A DNA stretch of 64,000 nucleotides. It comes from Myoxocephalus aenaeus (lineage: Eukaryota > Chordata > Actinopteri > Perciformes > Cottidae). How positions within the stretch are numbered: the first letter of the stretch is position 1; the number at the start of each line of letters is the position of its first letter. This document shows positions 1 to 12,570 of the stretch, piece by piece. Where the stretch lies: the NCBI GenBank assembly GCA_038501785.1, contig JBAMJR010000053.1, forward strand, positions 8,537,501 to 8,601,500. The letters are read 5' to 3'. Made by a program: the position numbers and the translations under genes. The notes under the pieces were generated by a model. It was not told the origin of the DNA and searched no databases. It saw only the letters and a list, made by a program, of their open reading frames with translations.

Positions 1-3000
1 TTGGTCTTTCATAAGCACACGATGGGTAGTTGACACTTTCCCTGCCCGTTGACGAAGGGTAATGCAGGTTTATTGCAAGGAAAGGGAGGACATGTTTGAA
101 TAAATTAGATATTTAATGATGGATCAGAGATTGCAGAGACCTAGATCTCTTGGCCAAGGATTAATTACTTTTCCATTGTAAAACCATAAAAAGTCAGGTA
201 GTATTGATTAAGATTGACCAGAGAATCCAGGATTGAGAATCTGAAAGAGGATTTTGCTCTTGCTGGGTTATAGTTCACTTCCTGTTGGTGAGCCTGAGAT
301 GTTGCATAGTCAGTATGCAGATTGCGAGCTACAGCAAATCAATCAACGCGGAACAGTGCTGAACAGTGCCAGGAGACAAGTCCTCCAAATGAAAAAAAAT
401 AATGACATTGTTGGCTCTCCAGAACAACACCTAGAGGCCTTTACTGATCGTAAGTCAATGTGTCCTTATCAACAACAACACAATTGTTTTATGGTGTGGC
501 ATTGCCACGGTTGAGGTTTGGTAAAATAGGCATAAAAATAACTTGGTGAGGTTCATGGAAAGATCGGGGTTTGGGTTAAAATCACTTTTTCATTAAGGTT
601 AGAACCTTCGACAACATGGACACAATAAAAACTACTACTGCTAGGGGACAATCGCAGTCGTGGTTAAATGAAAAGCGGCCTCTGTGAAAAATGTCCCTCT
701 TATGAGAACATCTCACTATTTCTACCACTACTTGAAATAACAAGACTCTGGTTTTATTTGGGAGGCCAGTCTCCAGCAGACAATATACAATCACGGTCAA
801 CCTCACCGTTAATATTCAGCACAACATGAGCATGTTTGCTGATGAGCTTAACATTCATGTTTAAGCTGCTGCTGTGAGATAAATTATTTCACAAAGCAGC
901 TCTGATATTCGCTGCCCTCCCGGTTTCCATTTTTGGATCAAGCTTGAAACATCAAACAGGTTATGGCCTGTTTTCTGATTAAACACAGCAGTCATGCACT
1001 ATAGATGGAAGTGTGACACACCATCCAGCGCCCTGCAGCTCCAAGGCTGTATAGACATAACAAGGACACAGCAGATAATCAATTATGCCCTCTATGGTAT
1101 CCTTTCTGTCAAACTGAGGGGGTACAAATTATGAAACGGCTATTGAGAACAGATTCTTTTGCCAAGTACAGTTTGGACAGGTTTGCAGCCAGACCTTGAA
1201 ATCAATCATCGTGGTTGAGCGAGGAAGGGAAGTTAATTCCAGTCAAGGCACGAGTGGTAAAGCCAGCTGAAGGATTCACGATGAGCTACCAATTTTTCGC
1301 TGAGGTTTGTGGCCTCACACCTTGGATCTTGCAGCAATAAGGACCATTTTTCGAATTCAGTACAAAATGATCAGCAGCGATTTTTCTAGATTGTATCTGA
1401 CAAAGCTCCTTTTGCCTGTTAGTGTAGCTGTTGGTATAAGGAACAGAAAAGAAAAAAAGCAACGACTGAAAATAGCTTTTTATTCAGATGAACATCTGGG
1501 CTCAGAGGCTTTATTATCAATCTGCAAGGTCCCTCCAGATTTATTTTGCTATTCTCTCCCCTGCTCTCCCTGCTGTGCTCTACCCTCTCTCTCCACTATT
1601 ATTTTACTCCGTCTGTCCTCCTGTATCAGAGCCACTGCTTCTGTTGCGCCCTCAAGCACAGTCACAAATTGACATGGTGCATTCTCAACTGGGACCTTAA
1701 ACCCCAGGGATCAACCGTACAGAGAAAGCTCTTTTATATCCTCTCCCTTTGGAAATTGTTTATGTTCATCACATGATGCACTAGGTGGATTTCCTTACAA
1801 AGGACACAAGTCCTGCATCTTAAATCTGCTAACAGGCTGCAAAGAAGAAAACAAAATTCCCCCTGAAAGACAGATGAGGACAACTTGGGTTTCAGATTCT
1901 AAGTATATACAGAAAAAAACTCAAATGAAAAGCAATACTTCAAGATAATTAGCCCTTGCTTTGGTTATTGATCACGATACAAAGATAAAAGGAATCGCAC
2001 TCAAATGGCCTGATGATCATTTCCAAACTGAAGAGAGATTACCAATTTAAGACAGTATATTTTCTCTTTTAACCATTAATTATATCTCATTTATCACGCT
2101 CCAACGCTTCAATGCCGCTCACCTGCTTGCCACCTTGTTACTGCTGCCGGCACTATATTATTTATAAACTTTTGACGGTGATGATTTATCCAAGTGTAGG
2201 AGGACAGCTGGGAAACAGAGGAAAACAATGTCCTCTCAATAGAAAAAAGGTGTCAGTTTGATGCCTTAATTTGGTGCTGGATGATGGATGCAGGAACGCA
2301 GTGGGATTAAAATGCCAAAATAATGGCTCTTGATCCCAAAAATAAAGGTGTATGACTCAAACCCACTGACCCTCAGGCATAGATGTGGAAGAACAAGACT
2401 TGATATACACACTTGCACTCTGACCTTTCTGAAAGGTACGACTAGAGCACATTAATACATGTACATTATCTCAAACCTGCACCTACACACACACTCTCCT
2501 TGTCTTTTCAGGTCAGCTCAGTAGAGAGCACTCTGAGATAATGAGCTGCTCCACTTTCATGACAGATGGAAAATGTGCAGCACGCTCTGCTCCTCCCTTC
2601 CCTTCTCCACTCCACTTCGTCCGACTCGCCCGACCATCTACCCGGCGGCCCCGGCGCAGCGTCGTATCAAATGATCGGGACAAGCCGACGAGAGGAGGCG
2701 CCACTGGGAGTTGAGGCAGTGGAAAAAACGCCTCGACCTCTTCATCAATATTGCAGCCGTACCTGGTGAAAGCTAACACCGGCCAACATATTCCATCATG
2801 TCATTGGAAGAGAGGATCAGATGCCTTGGCTTGACATGCCAACATTGTTACCCGTGCAAATGATGACGCAAAGCTCACTTCATTATTCATGGCTTCTTTA
2901 AAGGAGGAGGAGAAGTTCGAAGGGATTGGAAAGCAGAGGATGTTCAAGAGTCCAATTATCAACAAGTAGGTCACGTTCGCCCACCGGATGAAAAGCCGAG

Positions 3001-4647
3001 AAGCGGCAGAAACGTGAACACGAGCTCCTCCTGGTGCAACAGGCGGGCACGATCGACCCAGAACGGTCAGATCTTCAGGTGGGTCTCTGATCGCAGCAGT
3101 GAGGAAAGTTATATTTTATGAATACCTGGAATTAAGACTTGAGAGGAAAGACAAGGATGTCTGAAGGTTCAAGCCGTTGTGACAATTCAATCGAATTTCA
3201 ACTCCTAATTGCAAGAAACCCCTGAGGACAAAATATAGATGTATGCATATTGAAATGTTTTACTTTGAGCACAGCATCAAGATATGCGTAAATTAGCGTC
3301 GCTGTCTAATAAGAAAATGATGGCTCAAATCAGCACAAAGCAATTCACGTGAAGAGAGATTTGAATCTCCAGGATGAATCGGATTGCAGTAGCTGGTGGA
3401 CCATTTTTAGTCCCTTAGCAACAGCTGTGCTAGTTCTGCCGCCTTATCAAACAATGAAAGCAACTTGATCGCAGGGTCTGGACTTAAAACACACACAATC
3501 ACTATGTTCTGTTATGAAGCTGCTGGTAACTGCCGCTTATCTCATTGGTCAGGAGGAGAATGTTGTCGTCACTGCAGACCGTGTTTGTCTGTGCGTGTGA
3601 GGGTGTGTAACACGGTCTGGCTGAGGTCACAGTTGGTGCACATTTAATCTGCTCTCTGTTTCCAGGCCACTCCAAGGACTTTGACACACCACTTCTGTAT
3701 CTATTATTCACAAGGGGTCAGAGACTTTCAAGTGTGCGCGCGCCTTTGTGTGTGTGTGTGTGTTGAAATTGCCCTTCAACCGCACAACGTGTCTAAAAAT
3801 GCCTTTGAATTTCATTTGGAGCTACGATATCAACGGTGTTGCATAATCACACCGGTACCGTCCTACCACACACAAACTTACACACAGACACACTCTGTGC
3901 TCCCACTCCAGTTGCACAACCTCTGAATTTTAGGGATAGAATGGCCTGGTTTCATAAGCAGTCTGCTGCCTACTGGCAGCTGTGCAGTCAGATGAGGTCA
4001 TTACTTGGGGCGGGCCACAAGCACAGACAGGGACACTGGACACATCAGTAAAAACCCACTGAGTGTGAATAAGAATGACAGCAATAGGTGACCACAGAGC
4101 TCCGGCGATCCTGTCCGTGGAGGTTGTCGGGGGCGCAGGCTGGTATTACTATCAGCTCATTGCCAGGGTGGGGTGAATGGCCTCGGTGCTATCTCTGGAG
4201 CCCAGCTTGTTTACCCTAATGGACACAACACCAACTCCACTCCAGCCAATTGCAAAGGGGGCATTTGTCTATTGACACTGCTCCAAAGCTGGAAATCAAA
4301 GGGGATATGAATATACATGAGAACAATGTTGGTGCTGCTTATTTTAATGCAGTGAACAATTTCTGGGGATGCTTACATGCCTGCATACATCTTTTTTGGT
4401 TTGTTTAACAGACACTGACGGCTCTTCCTGACCCCCATTGTTCAATTTACAGAGATAATTTTCTGCCTTTCTGGGAATTTCTTTGTGTTTGCGATTGGGG
4501 CACGTAGAGCGCTGTCCTATCAGTTGAACCACTCTTTTTGACATCTGTACCAGGAAATGGTTTTCAGGTCTTTCTGTGAAAGTAAAGACTTAATTTAACG
4601 TCAATATTCAACATGTCCCTGAAGAAGACTTCTGCTAATACTGCAGG
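1..4647. other. Noncoding, no recognised gene; CpG-richer patch at about 2600-2770
   Basis: No frame here has domain-like sequence. The patch near 2600-2770 has many CG dinucleotides (CGTCCGACTCGCCCGACC, CCCGGCGGCCCCGGCGCAGC) in otherwise CpG-poor DNA. It could be a promoter fragment, but no exon is evident beside it. Confidence 0.4.
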
Positions 4648-4845
4648 GGAGTAGAGCACTCAAATCGTTTCATCCAGTAGCTAAAGCTTCTTTAAATCCC
4701 TCCAAACATGAATTTTTGACCAATAGGAAAATAGTTAATATGATGGGAGTAAAACGCCACTCCATCCAATAGTTGAGCACCTCAGTTGTTTACCCAAATC
4801 TCTGAAATCCCTCCGCGAATGATTATTCAGCCAATGCGATGGCAG
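4648..4845. repeat. Degenerate tandem duplication, unit about 95 bp
   Basis: GGGAGTAGAGC, CATCCAGTAGCTAAAGC, AAATCCCTCC, ATGAATTTTTGACCAATAGG in the first copy match GGGAGTAAAAC, CATCCAATAGTTGAGCA, AAATCCCTCC, ATGATTATTCAGCCAATGCG in the second. An insertion is present in the second copy. Confidence 0.6.
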
Positions 4846-6256
<1,411 letters not shown>

Positions 6257-6548
6257 GGCTAGTAGCAGAGCAGTAGCAGCTTCAGTCGACACAGAATGTG
6301 TTCAGGCAAAGTTTTGCATGTAGTTCATATTTGGCAGCGCTCAGAGCCCAACACACAGTAAGAAAGAAGAGAATAAGACTTAAGCCCTTGGATTTGCGCA
6401 CATTTTTCCCTCTGACTGGAACCTTTGTTGCATGTCATCCTCCTTTATCTCGCTCCCCATGTTTCTCATCTACATATTACTCTACAATCTCTTAAAGGCA
6501 AGAAAAATGCCAACTACAAGTTCTCAGAGCCAAGGATACTATATTATG

Positions 6549-6654
6549 ATAGAAAAGCAGTAAATACTCATAAATGACTTAAAGGACTGATTGATTGTTG
6601 TTAAAATAATCTAACATTGATTAATCTAATAATTGACTAATTGCTTCAGCACTA
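6549..6654 (+). repeat. 3' part of a 'GATTAATC' repeat copy
   Basis: AGAAAAGCAGTAAATACTCA and TTGATTAATCTAATAATTGA, then TTGCTTCAGCACTA, follow the end of the consensus. The copy lies just left of the CACTG-ended transposon. Confidence 0.55.
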
Positions 6655-7507
6655 AAAACTTTGGAGCAAAATTGAACTAATACATAATACAATAATAAAC
6701 TATTATAATTTAATCAGACAATAATTATATATATATATATATTTTTTTAAATAAAACTGAAAAGGGAATTTGGATATTGTGAAATGACTATATCAACATT
6801 ACACTGTAAAACATCACAGCCCTGTTTAGTTATGTCCACTTACTTCTTCTCTTTAACTCAAATAGCTCTGACAAGTTTTAGATTTGAACTTAACTGTTCA
6901 AGTTCAAACTTAGTTAAACTTACAATAATGCCTTGTGTTGACTTTTTGAGATTTGTTAGTGTTAATTGAACTTGGCTCTTCAAGTTATCAGTAAAAAAAA
7001 AAGAGAAAAGACTGGAAAAGGCGGGAGTGAGGGTTTAAAAAACAAACAATTAACCTGACAACCTCCAGTGAATCAAGGCGGAGCAATTCACCGTTACTTT
7101 CCACCTGCAACAAGTAGAGCGGACTGACCAGCGGGCTGAGGATTATTTTCCCTTTGCTTCAGCACATGAAGGTGAGTTTAAATTATGAGTATTTTTCTTA
7201 ATTAATAGCATGTGTAACATTAGTAATGTAACACAGTTATGTAGCTCGTGCTTGTCAATGGTCTGGAAAGGCTTAGATACTTTGTAGCTTTAATGTTTAG
7301 CTAGCTTAACAATGTCCCTTAATAGAACTTCTTCTAAGACAAATGGTTGACCTATTTTATCCGTCCTGCAGTTGATAAAACATAATTAATGTAGAAGTAT
7401 AAGCTATTGGTTCATGTTTTAAAGTGACCACAATTTTCTTTCATTATGTCATGCTTCATTTAAATTACGTTTTTCGCTCAACATCCCTCCACCCCTCCAA
7501 CTGGCTT

Positions 7508-7558
7508 GTTCGGTTAGCTAGCTAGCTAGCGCGTTTTAGCTAGCTAGCTAACACGAAC
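7508..7558. repeat. GCTA-rich hairpin (inverted repeat)
   Basis: GTTAGCTAGCTAGCTA (7513-7528) is the exact reverse complement of 7537-7552, with an 8-base loop. The pairing extends by GTTCG/CGAAC with one bulged base, so the stem is about 21 bp. It lies inside the outer CACTG-ended transposon, downstream of its putative first exon. Confidence 0.85.
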
Positions 7559-8034
7559 TTTAAGCAGTCTGAATGTATAGTCATAAGGCTGAGGGATTCA
7601 CATTGAACGGCAGAGTCACTGCCCATGATTTGCTTGCTCTTTGTATTTTATTTTGACCTGACAGTAGGCAAAATGTATGTATTAATGTGTTAATATTTAG
7701 TTTGTATGCCAGTAATGTCTTTATATTAATGCAGATCATGATGTAGGGACGCAGCAGCGCACTGAGCACAGACCGTGTTGCAATACTAATTCTTGAGACT
7801 TGCTCTATTGAATTGGATTATATTGAGGTGTTTCTCGTACTCTACAGTAAATGTAATATATTTAAACATCACAATCTACGGTCTCACTTATACCTAAACA
7901 AAGCTAAAACAGAATATTTCAAACATCAAGGTTGAAACTCTTGCAGGGCTGTTGCCTTATACTGCACACGTTTGAGCTAATCCAATAAACTGACTGGAAA
8001 TTGTTGAAGTCAGCCTACTGCTTCGCCGAGTTGG

Positions 8035-8373
8035 TTGATGTGGGAGAGTCAAGACAGAGTCGTAGAATCTTCTGTTAAAGCAAGTTTATTATTAAAGCAA
8101 AGATCTTTGGAGATCACACCACAGAGTATAAGTCTGTTACAGCCAAGCGCCAAGTGAGATCTGAATAACAGTTACACAGCACACAGTTATAGTTGTAGAG
8201 CCCGCCCTTTTGCAAGTGGAACTTACTCTTGCATCAGCCACTTGTTTATCTTGTCAATACCATCCATTAATGCCACATATGGCTCCAAGAGACAGTTGTG
8301 ATCATGTTTATACTTTCTGTTCTTCAACTATCTGGCTGATTCATCTGTCAGCTGCTATGGTGCGGTTTGGTCA
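8035..8373 (-). mobile_element. Probable solo LTR of an LTR retroelement
   Basis: The block is flanked by GTTGG on both sides (8030-8034 and 8374-8378). On the minus strand it begins TGACC and ends CCCACATCA plus one A. Read in that direction it has a U3-like part with a GC box-like GGGCGGGC and an AT-rich start region. AATAAA within TAATAATAAACTT follows near 8090, then a short U5-like tail. About 339 bp remain, with no internal coding region, so it fits a recombined solo LTR. One extra base between the duplication and the TG/CA end makes the boundary slightly uncertain. Confidence 0.55.
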
Positions 8374-8828
8374 GTTGGACCCTTGTGACAGACAGAACTT
8401 TATTCCCTTATTCCTGCGTCTAGCCTAGCATAAGACAAAACAGCATATGTATATAATAAATCCACAAAGTGTATTTGAATATTAGATGTGTAATACTTGG
8501 TTTATACTTTTTTTTGTGAAGTATTTTTGTTTAAAAATTGCTTGATCCCTGTTTTTGTTTTAAATATTTAGAAATGTAAAAGATTGATAATTTGAGCGTA
8601 AAGTAAACGCATGTTATACAGTGGCGGCTGGTGATTTTTTTTGGGGGGGGGGGGCGCAGTTGGGCGGCGCGGTTTAAATAGCACTCCACAATGAGAAGAA
8701 AAGAGGTTTTGAGTAGAATATTCTAAAAAACAAAGCTTTATTTCAAGAAAACACAGTGCTCAACACTGTCCAATAACAACTATCAGCAAACTGTAACTTT
8801 GGGCATGAGAGGTTCAGAGCAGAATGGT

Positions 8829-9154
8829 TTAAGAAACATTCAATGTGGTGGCCAGAGCAACTTCAGGGAATACATTGACGTAGCATTCAAACTGGGGGCC
8901 CTGCAGTAAGGTGGCACTGATGAGGTGGTCTTTGAAGGCAAAGCGTTCCCTGGTGTGTCCAAGTATGGTGTCAATAACCTACAGATAAATATATAGAAAG
9001 AGACAGAGACAGACAGATAAGTTGTGGGGAAATATCTACTACAAACCGGCTTCATACTACAGACAAAAAACTATGTTTTGTGTGTCTTGATGGCTCAGCA
9101 ACATAGACAAAAGGCCAGGAGCCACCTTGATGGCTGTAGCCTGGAGCTATGACT

Positions 9155-9220
<66 letters not shown>

Positions 9221-9646
9221 TTGAGGGTTGAATTGGTATTTTAGATAAAGTTATAGTCTGATATGATATCCACCCAAATCTAACAATGTCCAACATGTGT
9301 TCTGCTGTGGGAAAGATAAAACATTAAACTCTAACAGGCATCTGCTGATTTTGACACTCACCTCTGCAGCAATCCTTCCAAGCTCATCTTCCTTCACAGC
9401 CCGGCGCTTCCTCGGCTGCTCAGAGCCACTGCTTTGCTCCACACTGAGCCTCCAGCTAGCAGCTCCGGTTAGCATGTAGCTTGAGGAGAAGCTCCGGGTG
9501 TACGTCCTCCCGCGGTCACTGCTTTGCTGCTGACTTTTTAAATCCGGACGTTCGGGTCCCAACTCTTTCAGCCTCTTCTTGTCAACATCTGATCGTGGAT
9601 TGAAAGGTGTTTCGCGTAGAGATACCACAGAGTTTTCAGTCGCCAT
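8829..9646 (-). CDS. Internally deleted hAT (ZMYM1-like) transposase, two exons, 144 codons
   Basis: Exon 1 is 9362-9646 (95 codons) and exon 2 is 8829-8978 (49 codons plus stop). The donor is GAG|GTGAGT at 9361 and the acceptor CTGTAG|GTT at 8979-8980. The join is in phase and reads through as ...RIAAE-VIDTIL.... Exon 1 has the family's N-terminal block (SLRETPFN, KKRLKELGPERPDL, QQQSSDRGRTYTRSFS), which in full-length fish hAT/ZMYM1-like proteins leads into a TTF-type zinc finger. Here the zinc finger and most of the catalytic body are missing, and the frame passes into PRKRRAVKEDELGRIAAE. Exon 2 (RERFAFKDHLISATLLQGPQFE...FPEVAL) matches a later part of such transposases. AATAAA on the minus strand at 8737-8742 lies about 90 bp after the stop. 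The 383-bp intron contains a (CA)n array. The protein cannot be an active transposase; it may be a transcribed relic. Confidence 0.68.
9156..9217. repeat. (CA)n microsatellite, about 31 units
   Basis: This perfect CA tract lies within the intron of the hAT transposase remnant. Confidence 0.98.
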
Positions 9647-10678
9647 ACTAACATAATCAAAGTCTCTGCTAGCTGTGTTGCTCGCGTAGCTACGTGGGAG
9701 CTATATGGGATGTGAGGGAATGATAAAGGTCTCTGATTCGACGAATAGTCCAACCACGTTGCAATAAGAAACGATGTCATTGGCTAGGGCGCAGATTCGT
9801 GCGCCCGAAGATTCACGTTTCATCCGCCAATGAGAAGCTGTCCTTGCCGCAACGAGGGTGAAATGTTTGTTCGCTGCCATAGACTCACATTTGGCCGGCG
9901 CCCCTAAAGGGGGGAGGGGCTTTTCTCAGTGATGATGAATGGCGATATATTATATTTGGTATATCTTAAGTGGTTGTTGACAGGGGCTTACGGTCTCCCA
10001 CACACATTTAGTGCGTCAACACGGTATATTTATTATTTAAATGATTTGGTATATAATGTTTTTTTTTCATCGCAAAATTTTAAGAGGGGCAGCGCCCTAG
10101 CGCCCTCTATTGACGCACCGCCACTGTTTGGGTATGAGGAGATGTTCTTGTAGCGAATGTTTCAGTCTGTGTATATTTTCTTCCAATAAATGTTATATCT
10201 TTTGAACAGAAGTAAGAATTGTTGGTCATTTCTTTTCTATAAAGCAAACACATTTTAAATTATCAGTCAAAATAACGTTTATATGCAAGTTGAAACGAAT
10301 TTGGAATGTAAGTCCTCTTAACTTGAAATGGCAAGTTGTATACACATGGTAAAGTTATTCTAACTTGTAACTGTGTGTTACATGAAAGCACAAATGTGCG
10401 TTTGTTTGACTAGCTAAGGAAAGTTTTCTCGAACTGATAATGTAAAAACACTCTTTGTTTTAACTTGGTGGATCAAGTTCAAACAACAACAGTTCACTCA
10501 ACTCTGACAACTTGGATCATAATGTTGAGACAACTAGCACGTTGTAGTTACATCAACCTTATGAACTTTAATTTATCAGTTGAATCAAAGGAAATTTCAA
10601 GTTGAGTTAACTAGATTTCTCAAGGCAGCAGGTGAACTTTCGTTTGCAAGTTGAACTGGCTTGAAATGTCTTACAGTG

Positions 10679-12013
10679 TATAAGAGTTGAATTCAAAATC
10701 CTAAAAATGGGAAAAAGAGAAGTTTTAATCTTAGAGCTCAATTTAAAAGATTAAATCCGAAATATTAAATTGAATTATGGAATGGAAAAGTAAAACGTTT
10801 ATCTCTTGCTTTATCTGCCCTACCTTTTTTGTTTGTTGTTCATATTTTCAATGTGGGCTTTCAAGCTGCATGCAAATGAGTGCTATATTATCTAATAATA
10901 TATTATACAAAAATGTAATAGTTTATCATTTTTTTCTCTTAATTTAAATTCTGGCTAACATTATCCAGCATACAAGATAGGTTGAGAATCACAGACACAT
11001 TTGACTTTGTCAGTTGCTGCATGGAAACTCCCACTTCTCAGGCTCCTTTAGTTGGATAAAACAAATAGTTACAAAATATTTGCAAACACCACTTGAACAT
11101 CTAGTAGTAACAGTGCAAACATGATGTAAAATAAGCGTCATGAATGCAGGTGTTCAGACCCAAACACCACTGACAAGAAAGCCATGTTTCACTCCCTCTG
11201 ATGGTCTTGACCTCAAGTGATAGGAACCGATAAACAAGAGGCTCTAAGTTTCCACTGGACAGACACATGCGGGCCTCCTCTAACGCAATGCGGAATATTA
11301 TTTAGGCTAATGTCTCCATGTGGGTTGCCAAAAAGTGTGTATTCTGGAAATCCACAACATGTGGAAACTATTTCACTTACAAGACTCTAAAAGCCTTAAA
11401 TAAAACACATACACTTCTACAAACAGGCACAAGCAGACAAATATAACACAGAGGCCTTTACCACTGCGGCCTAAACATTAACACCTGCTTCATCCTAGGA
11501 AATGTAACACACACACAAGCTCAACCAAGTGTACCGGGACAGCATTTTTAGCCGGCTAAAATCCCCAAGCTCCTGTTATGAGAAGGACTACTCCTTGAAG
11601 GACTTTCCAGGTTGTCCGACACTGGCTGACATAATGTTACATTAACAGATCATGCGGACGGATGAGTCACATTCCTGCTCGGACACCCTGGCATGATATC
11701 ACTGCAGCCGGGAAGCCCCATGCTGGAAGCCCCTAAACTTCCACAGAACTTCCCCCGGCCGCTTGACGTTGCCCCCCCCAGTTCCAACGTGCTAAACTGT
11801 CACTGGCTGTGACCGGCCGGTTAAAAATAGCCCGCCAAGACGCCACACTGGTCGTGCCGACATATGTCTCCATGGAAACCCAAGATGACAGGCTGTTGGA
11901 GGTCACAGGTCGGATCTTAAGATAATCATGTGACCTTGGGGGACATGGATAGGTGCAGGGAGAGATGCCCACTCAAATAGAAAGGAAACTGCAGAAACAA
12001 CAATGAAACCCCC

Positions 12014-12078
<65 letters not shown>

Positions 12079-12411
12079 AGAGGGAGCCTTCTCTCTTTCA
12101 GTCTTTGCCCTCCACTGTCACTCTCTCAGAAAAACAAACATGCCCTTTGCATTTGAGCTAAAGTCATTATGTCATTAAGCCGGCAGGGGTTTTCAACTGG
12201 ACATTTTCACTTACGTACAGTCCAAAATAGAGGCCATCATGTCCTGCCCTCATTGGATACAACAGGTCCTCTTGCCTTTCTTAGCGCGATGAAACTTCCC
12301 CACGGGGAGATGAAGCCCACAATCATTCTGTCATACCAAGTTATAATAGAGAGCTAAAGTCCTGATACCACGTCCAAGCTAGCCTCTGGTGCACCAGCTT
12401 CTATAAAAAAA
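10679..12411. other. Noncoding, nothing recognised except (GA)n at 12017
   Basis: The left part is AT-rich and the right part (11550-11970) is GC-richer with no exon-like frame. Confidence 0.4.
12017..12075. repeat. (GA)n microsatellite
   Basis: Perfect GA repeat of about 29 units, then a purine-rich tail. Confidence 0.98.
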
Positions 12412-12570
12412 AAAGTCAAAGTCAGCTTTATTTGTCAATCTCTTCTACATGTGCAAACATACAGAAGTGAATACAGATAATAATAATACATAAAAAATTA
12501 AGAAAACTATACGTCTGTATTGTAGCAGCAGTCAGACATAGGAGTCTAAAAGAGGAGTAAAATAAGGATG
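12412..12570 (+). repeat. Dispersed repeat with GTCAAAGTCAGCTTTATTTG head
   Basis: An A-run followed by GTCAAAGTCAGCTTTATTTG and TCAATCTCTTCTACATG matches a common fish repeat opening. The rest is AT-rich and fades into unique sequence. Confidence 0.5.

Larger units (their letters stand above)
8619..10126 (-). mobile_element. hAT-type transposon, internally deleted, with transposase remnant
   Basis: The left end is CAGTGGCGGCTGGTGA. The right end, read on the minus strand, is CAGTGGCGGTGCGTCAA, so the first nine bases form the shared terminal repeat. This is the end sequence of a common fish hAT family. A G-run with GGGCGGCGC near the left end and GCGCCC-rich sequence near the right are also typical. 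The element encodes the truncated transposase gene at 8829-9646 and has CCAAT motifs around 9776-9834 upstream of it. No matching 8-bp duplication is visible (ATGTTATA on the left, TTTGGGTA on the right), so the ends may have been altered. Confidence 0.75.
6802..10678 (+). mobile_element. Large non-autonomous DNA transposon with CACTGTAA termini, carrying nested insertions
   Basis: The left end reads TACACTGTAAAACAT (6800-6814). The right end is its near inverted repeat (10666-10680, TACACTGTAAGACAT on the minus strand), flanked by TA on both sides. Both subterminal regions are rich in AACTTG/CAAGTT words. Inside are a GC-richer block at about 7075-7170 ending in ATGAAG followed by GTGAGT, which looks like a first exon with a splice donor, and an AATAAA at 10185-10190 near the right end. 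These may be the remaining 5' and 3' parts of a plus-strand transposon gene whose body is lost; that is inference. A solo LTR and a hAT element lie inside; without them the element is about 2.0 kb. I cannot assign the superfamily: CACTG ends recall CACTA/EnSpm, but a 3-bp duplication is not present. Confidence 0.6.

Noticed and set aside
2871..3118. Plus-strand open stretch of about 82 codons with a donor-like CAG/GTGGGT
   Set aside because: No Met start, no domain pattern and no partner exon.
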